Origin: Chersky-267 sp963744115
GTDB lineage: Bacteria; Chloroflexota; Limnocylindria; Limnocylindrales; CSP1-4
Reading direction: 5' to 3'
Length of the DNA stretch: 64,000 nucleotides
NCBI GenBank assembly: GCA_963744115.1
Contig: CAVUSI010000003.1
Span: 806,001 to 870,000 of the forward strand
Both the position numbers and the translations under genes were made by a program. The notes under the pieces were generated by a model, which saw nothing but the letters and a program-made list of their open reading frames with translations, did no database searches and had not been told where the DNA came from. This document shows, one piece after another, positions 25,484 through 35,112 of the stretch; position 1 is the stretch's first letter; every line of letters begins with the position of its first letter.

Positions 25484-27031
25484 ATGGCCCAGATCGCCGA
25501 ACCTCGCAGCGGGGCTCCGTCTCCCGCGTCGCCCGCCGACATCGGACGGGTCAGCCACTGGATCGGCGGCCGGATCGTCACCGGAACGTCCGGGCGCGAG
25601 GGACCGATCTACGATCCGGCGACCGGCCGGCGGACGCACGCGGTCGACTTCGCCAGCGTCGACGAGGTCGATCAGGCGGTGGCGGCCGCCGCGGCGGCGT
25701 TCCCGGCCTGGCGGGCGACCTCGCTGGCGCGGCGCTCCGAGATCCTCTTCCGCGTCCGCCAGCTGCTCGATGGGCATCGCGCCGAGCTCGCCGCCCTGCT
25801 CACCTCGCAGCACGGCAAGGTCACCGCGGACGCGCTCGGTGAGGTCGCCCGCGGGATCGAGAACGTCGAGTTCGCGTGCGGGATCCCGCACCTCCTCAAG
25901 GGCGGCTTCAGCGAGCAGGTCTCGACCGGCGTCGACGTCTTCTCGATCCACCAGCCGCTCGGCGTCGTCGCGGGCATCACCCCGTTCAACTTCCCGGCGA
26001 TGGTCCCGATGTGGATGTTCGCCAACGCGATCGCCTGCGGGAACACCTTCATCCTGAAACCGTCCGAGAAGGACCCCGGCGCGTCGATGCTCATCGCCGA
26101 GCTGCTCAAGGACGCCGGACTGCCCGACGGCGTGTTCAACGTCGTCCACGGCGACAAGGTCGCGGTCGACGCGATCCTCGCCCACCCGACGATCCAGGCC
26201 GTGTCGTTCGTCGGCTCGACCCCGATCGCCCGCTACATCTACGAGACGGGCACGAAGGCGGGCAAGCGTGTCCAGGCGCTCGGCGGGGCGAAGAACCACA
26301 TGATCGTCCTACCCGACGCGGACATCTCGATGGCCGCCGACGCCGCGGTCTCGGCCGCCTACGGCTCGGCCGGTGAGCGCTGCATGGCGATCTCCGCGCT
26401 CGTCGCGGTCGGATCGGTGGCCGACCCGCTCGTGGAGGCGATCCGCGAGCGGCTGCCGAAGATCAAGGTCGGGGCCGGTGCCGACCCATCGTCCGAGATG
26501 GGCCCGCTGGTCACCCGCGAGCATCGCGACAAGGTCGCCTCGTACCTCGACAGCGGCAAGGCGCAGGGCGCGAGCGTCGTGGTCGATGGGCGCGACGACC
26601 CGGTCTACCGCGGCGACGGCTTCTTCCTCGGCGTCTCGCTGATCGACGACGTGACGCCGGAGATGGACTGCTACCGCGACGAGATCTTCGGGCCGGTCCT
26701 GACCGTCGTCCGGGTCGACACCTACGACGAGGCGCTCAAGCTCATCAACGACAACCCGTACGGCAACGGGACGGCGATCTTCACTCGCGACGGGGGAGCC
26801 GCCCGCCAGTTCCAGTTCGACGTCAATGCCGGGATGGTCGGCGTCAACGTCCCGATCCCCGTGCCCGTCGCCTACTACTCGTTCGGCGGCTGGAAGGCGT
26901 CGCTGTTCGGCGACCTCCACATGTACGGCCCCGACGGGATCCAGTTCTACACGCGGACCAAGGTCATCACCGAGCGCTGGCCAGACCCCGGCACCTCGAA
27001 GGTCGACCTCGGCTTCCCGCGCAACCGCTGA
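25484..27031 (+). CDS. mmsA: CoA-acylating methylmalonate-semialdehyde dehydrogenase
   Basis: Aldehyde dehydrogenase family member that oxidises malonate or methylmalonate semialdehyde to acetyl- or propionyl-CoA with NAD and CoA. Catalytic block GSAGERCMAISALVAVG (Cys near residue 300) is the MMSDH hallmark; other ALDHs have GQxC. Also visible: GITPFNFPAMVPMWM, LKPSEKDPGASM, and the end motif YYSFGGWKASLFGD. The sequence is full length (515 residues). The chosen ATG has GGAGAGG eight bases upstream; an earlier ATG would overlap the -10 box. With the pyrimidine genes nearby it would complete beta-alanine breakdown. Confidence 0.93.
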   Translation: MAQIAEPRSGAPSPASPADIGRVSHWIGGRIVTGTSGREGPIYDPATGRRTHAVDFASVDEVDQAVAAAAAAFPAWRATSLARRSEILFRVRQLLDGHRAELAALLTSQHGKVTADALGEVARGIENVEFACGIPHLLKGGFSEQVSTGVDVFSIHQPLGVVAGITPFNFPAMVPMWMFANAIACGNTFILKPSEKDPGASMLIAELLKDAGLPDGVFNVVHGDKVAVDAILAHPTIQAVSFVGSTPIARYIYETGTKAGKRVQALGGAKNHMIVLPDADISMAADAAVSAAYGSAGERCMAISALVAVGSVADPLVEAIRERLPKIKVGAGADPSSEMGPLVTREHRDKVASYLDSGKAQGASVVVDGRDDPVYRGDGFFLGVSLIDDVTPEMDCYRDEIFGPVLTVVRVDTYDEALKLINDNPYGNGTAIFTRDGGAARQFQFDVNAGMVGVNVPIPVPVAYYSFGGWKASLFGDLHMYGPDGIQFYTRTKVITERWPDPGTSKVDLGFPRNR

Positions 27032-27076
27032 TCCGGGACCGTCCAGCCGGGCACAGGTCTCGGTCAGGGGCAGTAG

Positions 27077-27096
27077 ATCGATCTCGCTAGATCGAT
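27077..27096. terminator. Hairpin between convergent genes
   Basis: ATCGATCT, loop CGCT, AGATCGAT: an eight-base perfect stem 46 bases after mmsA, overlapping the stop of the convergent minus-strand lipoprotein gene. It also gives the direct repeat TAGATCGAT. No U-rich tail is present. Confidence 0.45.
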
Positions 27097-27846
27097 GACC
27101 GTCTCGGGTCGGTCCACGCCGGCCAGGCACCGAGACAGTCGCGCGTCCCGTCCGACCAGTACAGCCCGAATGGCCTGATCTTGGTCTGGATCTCATCGCC
27201 ATGGACCATCGCGGCCTGATACGGACCGACTGCGACCGGGACAGCTCGCTTGCCGACGGAGTCGAACACGGTCTGGGCGATCTGATCCGTCGGACTTCCA
27301 CTGGTTGCACGAGTCGACTCCTCCGGTCGCGAGGAAGTCATCGAGCGTCGCCGTATCGCCGATCGCACCGACGCCGTAGTACAGCCTCATCCCGTGGCGG
27401 TCCGAGCGATCGTCCTTGAGGGTCAGGACCTCGCTAAGATCCTGCGGGACCCGTCTCGGCAGCAGTTCCTCCAGGCCGGGGATGGCGAGGTTCGCAGGCG
27501 ATCGTGATCGGGACCCGGCTCCGGAATCGAGGATGGCAGGCGATGGTGGTCGTCCGAATGGCGGCGGGTAGGTGCCGAAGTCGGTGGTGAAGGTCGGGCT
27601 TGCCGCCTGTTCGCAGCCCGGTCGATGACGGCAGCGCGCTCGAGGGGGGCGTTCTCCGGACGTGGGCTCACGATCGCCGCGGCTCGGCACGACGCAGGAT
27701 GGCCTCGCGTCGGGGAAGGGTTGCCCGTCGCGGGCGGCCGACGCGACCGGCGATCCAGACGACCTGGGCACCCTGGGCGACGCCCCGGCGAACGGGACGC
27801 AGCCTGCGAGGACGAGTGACGACCAGTCCGCGAGCAGTCTGATCAT
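27087..27846 (-). CDS. Putative lipoprotein (frameshifted, last gene of the pyrimidine operon)
   Basis: Begins MIRLLADWSSLVLAGCVPFAG, where LAGC is a lipobox. The middle is low-complexity. Then come GLEELLPRRVPQDLSEVLTL and RLYYGVGAIGDTATLDDFLA. The frame breaks near 27305; dropping one base of the AA (coding strand) gives a junction CTSGSPTDQIAQTVFDSVGK and a conserved-looking end (AVGPYQAAMVHGDEIQTKIR, FGLYWSDGTRDCLGAWPAW). Other indels in the middle cannot be excluded. It starts 13 bases after the dihydropyrimidinase stop. Function unknown; a role in substrate capture is only a guess from position. Confidence 0.5.
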
Positions 27847-27859
27847 CGGTCGATGACGG

Positions 27860-29261
27860 TCAGCCGAGGCGAGCGAAGTCGGCCGTCGAGCGCTTGACGA
27901 ACCGGCCGTGACCCTTGCGGCCGGTGAACTCGCCGTTGCGGACGATGACCGAGCCGCGTGACAGGACGACGTCCGAGCGGCCCTGGACCGTCCGGCCCTC
28001 GTAGCACGAGTAGTCGACGTCCATGTGGTGGGTCGACGCGCTGATCGTCCGCTTGCGCGTTCGGGTCGTAGACGACGAGGTCGGCGTCGGCGCCGATCGA
28101 GATCGAGCCTTTGCGCGGGTACATCCCGAACATCCGGGCCGGCGCGGTCGAGATGACCTCGACCCAGCGCTCGAGCGAGATCCGCCCGGCCACGACGCCG
28201 CCGTCGTGGAGCAGGTCGACCCGGTCCTCGACGCCCGGCAGCCCGTTGGGGATCTTCCGGAAGTCGCCCTGGCCGAGCTCCTTCTGGCCGTGGAAGTCGA
28301 ACGGGCAATGGTCGGTCGAGACGACCTGCAGGTCGTCCTTCACGAGGCCGGTCCACAGCTCTGCCTGGTGGTCGGCCGAGCGGAGCGGCGGCGAGCAGAC
28401 GAACTTCGCGCCGTTGAATCCGTCCCCCATGTCCTCGAGCGACAGGAACAGGTATTGCGGGCAGGTCTCGGCGAACGCCATCGAACCCCGGTCGCGAGCG
28501 TGGCGGACCTCGTCCAGCGCCTCGCGGGCGGACAGGTGGACGATGTAGACCGGGACGCCGGCCGCCTCGGCCAGCCGGATCACCCGGTTCGTCGCCTCGC
28601 CTTCGAAGATCGGGTAGCGGGCGATCCCGTGGTAGTAGGGGTCGGTGTGGCCAGCCGCGACCTCGTCGGCCGCGACGACGTCGATCGCCATCCCGTTCTC
28701 GGCGTGCATCATGATCAGCCCGCCGTTCGTGGCCGTCCGCTGCATCGCCCGGAAGATCGCCCCGTCGTCGCTGTAGAAGACGCCCGGGTAGGCGGTGAAC
28801 AGCTTGAAGTCGGGGATGCCCTCGGCGACCAGCGTGTCCATCTCGGCCAGGGTGTCGTCGTTGACGTCGCTCATGATCATGTGGAAGCCGTAGTCGGCGA
28901 CCGCGTTGCCCTCGGCCTTGGCGTGCCACGCGTCGAGCCCTTCGCGCAGCGACTTGCCTCGCGACTGGACGGCGAAGTCGACGATCGTCGTCGTCCCGCC
29001 GAACGCGGCGGCCCGTGTCCCGGTCTCGAACGTGTCCTTGGCGAACGTCCCGCCGAACGGCAGCTCCATGTGGGTGTGGACGTCGATCGCGCCCGGGATG
29101 ACGTACTTGCCGGCGGCGTCGATCGTCTCGTCGGCCGACGAGCCCTGCGCCCGCCAGGTCGCGGCCGATCGGCGCGATCGTCTCGCCGTCGACGAGGACG
29201 TCGGCCGCGCGATCGAGCCCTCGGCCGTGACGATCGTCCCGTTCGTGATCAACGTGCGCAT
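27860..29261 (-). CDS. hydA: Dihydropyrimidinase (three single-base frameshifts)
   Basis: Zinc amidohydrolase opening dihydrouracil to N-carbamoyl-beta-alanine. Metal ligands visible: GAIDVHTHMELPFGG, the lysine in DFKLFTAYPGVFYSDDGA, HAENG, VYIVHLSA and VVSTDHCPFDF. Full-length identity is obvious despite three breaks. Near the start, one base is missing at about 29205-29212 and one extra lies in CCC 29143-29145; repair gives ADVLVDGETIAPIGRDLAGA. Near the end, an extra base in TT 28053-28054 hides SASTHHMDVDYSCYEGRTVQ and GRKGHGRFVKRSTADFARLG. AGGAG precedes the ATG. Repaired length is about 467 residues, typical of the family. Confidence 0.88.
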
Positions 29262-29287
29262 CGCGTCTCCTCGGTTCGGATCGACGG

Positions 29288-30299
29288 TCAGCCGGCGGCC
29301 GCCGGCACGTCGCGCAGGACCGGCACGATCTCGCGGCCGTACGTCTCGAGGATCGACTCCTCGTCGCCGTTCATCAGGTAGATGTTGAACTGGTCGACGC
29401 CGGCCGCCGCCAGCTCGTGGAGCTTGGCGATGTGATCGTCGACCGAGCCGAGGACGCAGAACCGGTCGGTCACCTCGTCGCCGACGAACCCGGCGTTGGT
29501 CGAGCCGACCTCGGCGTGGTGCTGGTAGTCGTAGCCGGTCCGGTCGGTGATGTAGCCGGTCAGCGCCTCGGGCAGCGCCTCGCGCGGGTATCTGTTGACG
29601 AGATCGACGACATGGTTCGAGACGAGCGCCGGGAACCAGCGGGTCCGCGCCCGGCACAGCTCGAGGTCGCCGAGGTGGGCCGGCGCCGCCGCCTGGACCC
29701 GGACGGAGCCCGGCGCCCGTCCGGCCGCGACCTCGGCCTCGCGGACCTGCCCGACGAACCAGCGGATGAGGTCCGGATCGGCCAGCTGGAGGATGACCCC
29801 GTCGGCGACCCGGCCGGTCATCGCCAGCGCCATCGGGCCGTAGCCGGCCACCCAGACCGGCAGCTTCCAGCGGCCGGTCCAGCCGAACCGGAGCTCGGTG
29901 CCCTCGTACGTCACCGACCGGCCCTCGACGAGGTCGCGGATGACGACGATCGCCTCCTCGAGGGTGGCCATCGTGGTCGGCGGCTTGCCGAGGACCCGCC
30001 GGGCGGAGTCCCCGCGGCCGATCCCGAGGTCCATCCGCCCGCCACTGAGCTCGTCGAGGACGGCCAGTGTCGAGGCCGTCACGCTCGGCTCGCGGGTCGC
30101 GGGGTTGGTCACGCATGTCCCCAGCCGCAGCCGTTCGGTCGCCCCGGCCATCAGCGTCAGAAGCGGGTACGGGTCCCGCCACAGGACGTGCGAGTCGAAC
30201 AGCCAGCCGTAGTCGAAGCCGGCCGCCTCGGCCTGTCGGGTGAGCGCCGAGGGTCCGCTCGACGTCGTGCTCGGGCTTGAGCGTGAACCCGAACTGCAT
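29288..30299 (-). CDS. LLM-class flavin/F420-dependent oxidoreductase of the pyrimidine cluster (frameshifted)
   Basis: Luciferase-like (beta/alpha)8-barrel oxidoreductase. Starts MQFGFTLKPEHDVERTL; after an extra base near 30247 it continues LTRQAEAAGFDYGWLFDSHV, RLGTCVTNPATREPSVTAS, GGRMDLGIGRGDSARRVLGK and WVAGYGPMALAMTGRVADGV. It resembles the subfamily that I recall as TIGR03842 (CPS_4043 type), which travels with dihydropyrimidinase genes. About 336 residues when repaired. Cofactor (FMN or F420) and reaction are not known from the sequence. It lies between the M3 peptidase and dihydropyrimidinase genes, so uracil reduction or oxidation is a reasonable guess. Confidence 0.82.
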
Positions 30300-30313
30300 C
30301 CCGACCGCTCCGC

Positions 30314-32323
30314 TCAGGTGGCCGAACTGGTGAGCGCGCCGATCCCGGTCCGACGCATGAACGCGGCGTTCGATGACGGCCGGCCGAGGAACCGCGCGAC
30401 CATGTCCTCGGCGTCCCGCGTCGCGCCGGGCTCGAGCAGCTCGCGCCGATACTCGGCGCCAACGACCGGCGAATCGACGCCATCGGCCTCGAACCGGCTC
30501 CACAGGTCGTCGCCGTACACCTGGGACCACAGATAGCCGTAGTAGCCGGCATCGTAGCCGGCGACGATGTGGGCGAACCCAGCGGGCCAGAACGAGTCGG
30601 GGATGCTCGGCAACAGGCGGACCGCGTCGGCGGCCGTCTTCGCCTCGTCGAGATCGACCGGCTCGGGTCCATGGACGCGCAGGTCGAAGTCGCCATAGAA
30701 GCCGAACGAGCGCAGGTACTCCGAACCGATGTCGACGTTGCGCGACGCGGCCAACCGGTCGGCGAGCGCGGCCGGCATCGGCTCGCCCGTCGCGTGGTGG
30801 CAGGTGACCCGGCCGAGGATCGCTGGCGACCACGCCCAGTTCTCCATGATCTGTGAGATGGCCTCGGGGAAGTCGAGCTCGACGTCCCACATCGAGAGGC
30901 GGAATAGGCGGTTTCTGCCGATGACCTCGTGGAGGACGTGGCCGAACTCGTGGTAGAGCATCACCATGTCGTCGTGTCGGAGCAGCCCCGGGTCGTCTGA
31001 GGAGGCGCGCGGGACGTTGGCCACGACCGCCGAGATCCCGCCGACCCGGTTGCCGTTCCCGTCCTCGTGGGCCAGGCGGATCGGCCAGGCCATCGCGTGA
31101 CCGAACTTGCCCGGCCGTGGGTGAAGATCGAGGTAGAACCAGCCGAGAGACTCGGCGGTCGCCCGGTCACGGACCTCGTACCGGGGCACCTCGGGATGCC
31201 ACGCCATCGACTCGGCGACCCGAACGTAGTCGAGGCCGAAGACGTCCCCGGTCAGCCCGAGGAGCCCGTCGATGGTGGCCGCCAGCGGCAGGTAGGCAGA
31301 GACCTCGTCGGGGCCGACCCCGTAGTCCTCGGTGCGGATCCGCTGGTCGTAGTAGGGGATGTCCCACGGCGCGAGATCGGTCTCGCCGGTATCGCGCTGC
31401 AGGCGGCTGCGCATCGTCGCGTGCTCCGCCTCCGCGAGCGTCCGGAGCGCCGGGAGGATGTCGTCGTGGAACGCCGCGACGCGCTCCGGCGTGGCCGCCA
31501 TCTTCGGCTCGATCCGGAAGTGCGCCCACGATGGATAGCCGAGGAGTCGCGCCTTCCGCCGCCGAAGGGCCAGCGTCTCCTCGAGGATCGGCCGGTTGAC
31601 CGCGACCGCCCGACTGGCCATCTTCGTAGCGAGGATCCGGCGCAGGTCGCGCCGCGGAGAGCCCTCCATGAACGGGTAGTAGTCCGGGTAGTCGAGGCTG
31701 ACCCGAAGCGTCCCGGGTGCCGCCCCGGGCCCGAGTCGATCGATGTACGCGGCAGGCAGTCCGACCAGGTCGTCGCGATCGAGGTCGATCCCGTCCGACC
31801 ACTCGCCGAGGTTGCGCTCGAAGGATGACTCGAGGACGACGATCCGTTCGGTGATCGCCTTGATCTCGGCCCGCTCATCGTCGGGCAGCCCGTGACCGGC
31901 GCGACGGAGGTCGCGCAACCAGCGGTCGAGCAGCCGGCGTTCCTCGCCGAGGAGGTTCGCCGCGTCGGTCGAGTCGGCGTACGTCCGGATGGCGGTCGCG
32001 ACGTCATCGCGCAGGACCAGCTCCTGACGCCAGGCATTGAGGCGCTCCTCGATCAACTGCGCCGCGGCTCGGAGGTCATCGTCGGGGTGGACCCGGACCA
32101 GGAACCCCGTGCGACCGCCGACCGTCCACAGATCGCTCTCGGCACGGTCGATCCGGCCGACGACGTCCGCGAACCGGGGGTCGTCCGTGGCGGCCGAGGC
32201 GGACGCCTCGGCGATCAGCGCGTCGGCGGCCGCGAATCCGGCGTCTGCGGCCGCTCGGATCCCATCCGCCGTCACGGTCCGGTAGTCGAACGGCTCGTCC
32301 ACGGGCGACTCAGGCGCACGCAT
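30314..32323 (-). CDS. M3 family oligopeptidase
   Basis: Cytoplasmic zinc oligopeptidase. The zinc motif is HEFGH in VMLYHEFGHVLHEVIG, with the third ligand and family block DFPEAISQIMENWAW 25 residues later, the pattern of the M3A (thimet oligopeptidase/OpdA/Dcp) branch. The carboxy end GYDAGYYGYLWSQVYGDDLW is also typical. At 669 residues it is full length. It lies three bases after the amidohydrolase gene and 14 bases before the LLM gene, so it appears to be in the pyrimidine operon. A peptidase has no obvious job in that pathway. Confidence 0.9.
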   Translation of the reverse strand: MRAPESPVDEPFDYRTVTADGIRAAADAGFAAADALIAEASASAATDDPRFADVVGRIDRAESDLWTVGGRTGFLVRVHPDDDLRAAAQLIEERLNAWRQELVLRDDVATAIRTYADSTDAANLLGEERRLLDRWLRDLRRAGHGLPDDERAEIKAITERIVVLESSFERNLGEWSDGIDLDRDDLVGLPAAYIDRLGPGAAPGTLRVSLDYPDYYPFMEGSPRRDLRRILATKMASRAVAVNRPILEETLALRRRKARLLGYPSWAHFRIEPKMAATPERVAAFHDDILPALRTLAEAEHATMRSRLQRDTGETDLAPWDIPYYDQRIRTEDYGVGPDEVSAYLPLAATIDGLLGLTGDVFGLDYVRVAESMAWHPEVPRYEVRDRATAESLGWFYLDLHPRPGKFGHAMAWPIRLAHEDGNGNRVGGISAVVANVPRASSDDPGLLRHDDMVMLYHEFGHVLHEVIGRNRLFRLSMWDVELDFPEAISQIMENWAWSPAILGRVTCHHATGEPMPAALADRLAASRNVDIGSEYLRSFGFYGDFDLRVHGPEPVDLDEAKTAADAVRLLPSIPDSFWPAGFAHIVAGYDAGYYGYLWSQVYGDDLWSRFEADGVDSPVVGAEYRRELLEPGATRDAEDMVARFLGRPSSNAAFMRRTGIGALTSSAT

Positions 32324-32326
32324 CGG

Positions 32327-33178
32327 CTAGGGTCGGACGAGATCGGCGTAGGCGTCCGGCCGGCGGTCCCGGTAGAACTGCCAGGTCTGGCGGACCTCCG
32401 CGATGAGGTCGAGGTCCATGTCGCGGACGAGGAGCTCCTCGTCGTGGGCGCTGCCGACCTCGCCGATGAACTGGCCGCGCGGGTCGCAGAAGTAGCTCTG
32501 TCCGTAGAAGTCGTCGTCACCGAACTCGCTCTCGATCCCGACCCGGTTGATCGTGCCGACGAAGTAGCCATTGGCCAGGGAGTGGCTGACCTGCTCGACC
32601 CGCCACAGGTACTCCGACAGGCCACGGCTGGTCGCGCTCGGGATGAACACGATCTCCGCCCCGTTGAGGCCGAGCGCGCGGGCGCCCTCCGGGAAGTGGC
32701 GGTCGTAGCAGATGTAGACGCCGACCTTGCCGACGGCGGTCTCGAAGACGGGATAGCCGAGGTTCCCGGGTCGGAAGTAGAACTTCTCCCAGAATCCCTT
32801 GACGTGGGGGATGTGGGTCTTGCGGTACTTGCCGAGGTACGTCCCGTCCGCGTCGATGACCGCCGCCGTGTTGTAGTAGATCCCGGTCGCGGTCCCGTCC
32901 TCCTCGTACATCGGGACGATGAGGACCATCCCGGTCTGCTTGGCGAGGTCCTGCATCCGCTTGGTCGTCGGGCCGTCCGGGATGTGCTCCGTGTAGTCGT
33001 AGTACTTGGCGTCCTGGACCTGGCAGAAGTAGGGCCCGTAGAACAGCTCCTGGAAGAGCATCACCTGGGCGCCCTGCCTCGCCGCCTCGTGGGCGTGCGC
33101 CTCGTGCTTCTGGATCATCGACTCCTTGTCGCCGGTCCAGGTGGCCTGGACGAGCGCCCCTCGGACGTTGCGCGGCAT
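32327..33178 (-). CDS. Nitrilase-superfamily amidohydrolase, probable beta-ureidopropionase
   Basis: Carbon-nitrogen hydrolase with the Glu-Lys-Cys triad: Glu in MLFQELFYGPYF, Lys in GKYRKTHIPHVKGFWEKFYF, Cys in GVYICYDRHFPEGARALGLN. The pattern PHVKGFWEKFYFRPG is that of N-carbamoyl-beta-alanine amidohydrolases, which release beta-alanine, CO2 and ammonia. The ATG with GAGG seven bases upstream gives 283 residues; a GTG four codons earlier is possible. It is the first gene of the minus-strand pyrimidine operon. Close relatives hydrolyse N-carbamoylputrescine, so substrate rests partly on the dihydropyrimidinase nearby. Confidence 0.9.
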   Translation of the reverse strand: MPRNVRGALVQATWTGDKESMIQKHEAHAHEAARQGAQVMLFQELFYGPYFCQVQDAKYYDYTEHIPDGPTTKRMQDLAKQTGMVLIVPMYEEDGTATGIYYNTAAVIDADGTYLGKYRKTHIPHVKGFWEKFYFRPGNLGYPVFETAVGKVGVYICYDRHFPEGARALGLNGAEIVFIPSATSRGLSEYLWRVEQVSHSLANGYFVGTINRVGIESEFGDDDFYGQSYFCDPRGQFIGEVGSAHDEELLVRDMDLDLIAEVRQTWQFYRDRRPDAYADLVRP

Positions 33179-33240
33179 CTCGGTCCTCACGTCTAGCGAT
33201 GTCGGTGCGAAGACGGCGAGCGTACACCGCGAGGCGGAGC

Positions 33241-33278
33241 GCCCGCCCGGCCCCGGCTGGACCGGCGGTCGGGCGGGC
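33241..33278 (-). terminator. GC-rich hairpin after the ABC-2 exporter operon
   Basis: GCCCGCCCG and CGGGCGGGC pair across a 20-base region that holds a smaller CCGG/CCGG stem. It starts 10 bases after the permease stop (minus strand) and precedes the promoter of the amidohydrolase operon. No U-tract is present. Confidence 0.45.
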
Positions 33279-33288
33279 TGACCGGCGT

Positions 33289-34065
33289 CTAGGCCGAGCG
33301 CTGGTAGCTCCGGAACGCCCGCGTCGCGAGCGCGAGGCAGGCGATCGCGACGACGACCAGACCGCCCATCCGGGGCAGGATGAAGCTCCAGTCCGGGCCG
33401 GCGACCAGGGCCTCTCGGCCCGCCTCGACGGCCCAGTTGACCGGGTTGATCTTGGCGAGCGTCGCGATCCACTCCGGGGCGAGGGCCAGCGGCATGAACG
33501 CCGCCGAGACGAACGTCAGCGGCAGGACCATCAGGGTGTTGATCCCGATGACCGACTCGCGTTGGCGGAGGAGGAGCGCCGACGCATCCGACAGCGACGC
33601 GAACGACGCCGCCAGCAGGACCGCGCACAGGACGAGGACGACGAACCCGACCAGTCCGCCTTCGAACCGCGCACCGAGCAGGAGGGCGAGCACGCAGATG
33701 ATGGTCGCCTGGAGGGCCAGGGCGATGGCCTCATAGGCGACCCGGCCGGCGATGAGCGAGCTGCGGTGGACCGGCGACACGAGGAAGCGGTCCATCAGCC
33801 CGCGGTCCATGTCCTCGATGATGCCCATCCCGCTCCAGCCGCTCGAGAACAGCGCGGTCATGACCACCACCCCGGGCACGAGATAGTCGAGGTACGAGCT
33901 CCCGGAGCCGAACCCCGGGATCTCGGTGACGCTCCGGAACAGCGCTCCGAACAGGAGCAGCCAGATGATCGGCTGGACGAGCGTGATCGCCAGGAACCAC
34001 GGCTGGCGGACGAGGACGCGCGCGTGGCGCTGGGTCATGAAGGCGGACTGCGCGACGGCGGTCAT
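33289..34065 (-). CDS. ABC-2 type exporter permease (DrrB-like)
   Basis: Membrane subunit of an ABC exporter. A 258-residue protein with six predicted membrane helices and the ABC-2 motif region (DYLVPGVVVMTALFSSGWSG, MDRGLMDRFLVSPVHRSSLI), as in daunorubicin-resistance DrrB and similar permeases. The start overlaps the end of the ATPase gene by four bases (ATGA-type). It forms a two-gene exporter with the ATPase, divergent from a MarR fusion regulator. Substrate unknown; export of drugs or lipids are both possible. Confidence 0.9.
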   Translation of the reverse strand: MTAVAQSAFMTQRHARVLVRQPWFLAITLVQPIIWLLLFGALFRSVTEIPGFGSGSSYLDYLVPGVVVMTALFSSGWSGMGIIEDMDRGLMDRFLVSPVHRSSLIAGRVAYEAIALALQATIICVLALLLGARFEGGLVGFVVLVLCAVLLAASFASLSDASALLLRQRESVIGINTLMVLPLTFVSAAFMPLALAPEWIATLAKINPVNWAVEAGREALVAGPDWSFILPRMGGLVVVAIACLALATRAFRSYQRSA

Positions 34066-35051
34066 GCGAAGGACTCCTCGGTCTGCTGGCGATACGCTCG
34101 CCCGGTGTGGCGGAGGTAGACGTCGTCGAGCGACGGACGGGCGACGGTGATCGAGGCGACCGGGATCCCGGCGCCATCGAGCGCGGACAGGACGGCCGGG
34201 ACGAGGGTCGCCCCGTGGGTCGCCCTGGCGCGCAGCGAGCGTCCGTCGACGACGGGCTCGTCGAGCCCGGCGATCCCGGTCAGCGACGCGGCGGCGCGTG
34301 GTCCACCGGCGGCTTCGTGCAACTCGACCAGGATGGCGTCCCCGTGGAGCTCGGCCTTCAGCTCGTCGGGCGTGCCACTGGCGACGACGCGCCCGCGGTC
34401 GACGATCGCCAGCCGACCGGCCAGCCGGTCGGCCTCCTCGAGGTAGTGCGTGGTCAGCAGGATGGTCAGTCCGTCTTCGCGGGTCAGCCGGCCGATCTCC
34501 GCCCACAGCTCGGCGCGCGCCGCGGGATCGAGGCCCGTCGTCGGCTCGTCGAGGAACAGGACCGTCGGTCGATGGATCAGCCCCATCGCCACGTCGAGCT
34601 TGCGGAGCATCCCGCCCGAGTAGGTCTTGGCCAGCCGGTCGGCCGCCTCGGTGAGCCCGAACCGCTCGAGCAGCTCGCCGGCGCGAACGCGCATGGCTGC
34701 GCCGCCCATCCCGTAGATCCGGGCCTCGAGGACGAGGTTCTCGCGGCCCGTCGCCTCCGGGTCGACCGCGACCCGCTGGCCGACGGCGCCGATCGTCCGG
34801 CGGACCCGGACCGGGTCTCGCGCGACGTCGATCCCGGTAACCGTCGCCCTGCCACCGTCGGCCCGGGCGAGGGTCGTGAGGATCCGGACCGTGGTCGACT
34901 TGCCGGCGCCGTTCGGCCCGAGCAGCCCGAACACGGTCCCGGGTTCGACCTCGAAGCTCACGCCGTCCAGGGCGACGACGTCGTGCGGATAGCGCTTGAC
35001 GAGCGCCTCGGCGGCGATCGCCGGACCGGCGCTAGACTGTGGTCCTATCAT
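34062..35051 (-). CDS. ABC exporter ATPase (DrrA-like)
   Basis: ATP-binding subunit of the exporter. Walker A GLLGPNGAGKSTTVRILTTL near residue 44, signature TYSGGMLRKLDVAMGL, Walker B VLFLDEPTTGLDP, and H-loop LLTTHYLEEADRLAGR. The DrrA-type carboxy extension (about residues 235-329, SLDDVYLRHTGRAY) is present. AGGAGG lies five bases before the ATG and overlaps the inverted repeats bound, presumably, by the divergent MarR-type regulator, so that regulator could block both transcription and access to the start. Confidence 0.93.
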   Translation of the reverse strand: MIGPQSSAGPAIAAEALVKRYPHDVVALDGVSFEVEPGTVFGLLGPNGAGKSTTVRILTTLARADGGRATVTGIDVARDPVRVRRTIGAVGQRVAVDPEATGRENLVLEARIYGMGGAAMRVRAGELLERFGLTEAADRLAKTYSGGMLRKLDVAMGLIHRPTVLFLDEPTTGLDPAARAELWAEIGRLTREDGLTILLTTHYLEEADRLAGRLAIVDRGRVVASGTPDELKAELHGDAILVELHEAAGGPRAAASLTGIAGLDEPVVDGRSLRARATHGATLVPAVLSALDGAGIPVASITVARPSLDDVYLRHTGRAYRQQTEESFA

Positions 35052-35060
35052 CCTGACCTC

Positions 35061-35083
35061 CTAAGTCGTTTAGCTGCTAAGAT
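35061..35083. promoter_or_regulatory. MarR-type operator with overlapping inverted repeats
   Basis: CTAA-N5-TTAG (35061-35073) overlaps the palindrome TTAGC-T-GCTAA (35070-35080). The second overlaps TAAGAT (35078-35083), a likely -10 box for the MarR fusion gene, and the first touches the Shine-Dalgarno of the divergent ATPase gene. Position and symmetry fit repression of both genes by the regulator. Confidence 0.6.
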
Positions 35084-35112
35084 ACATGCATCATGAACCG
35101 ATGGAGATGATC

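Noticed and set aside
27074..27096. Direct repeat TAGATCGAT as an attachment site or insertion footprint
   Set aside because: The two copies are the arms of one hairpin between convergent genes, and no integrase or mobile gene is nearby.
33179..33240. Separate small gene between the amidohydrolase and the exporter permease
   Set aside because: Only a promoter-like TACGCT on the minus strand and a hairpin are visible; no frame with a start signal.
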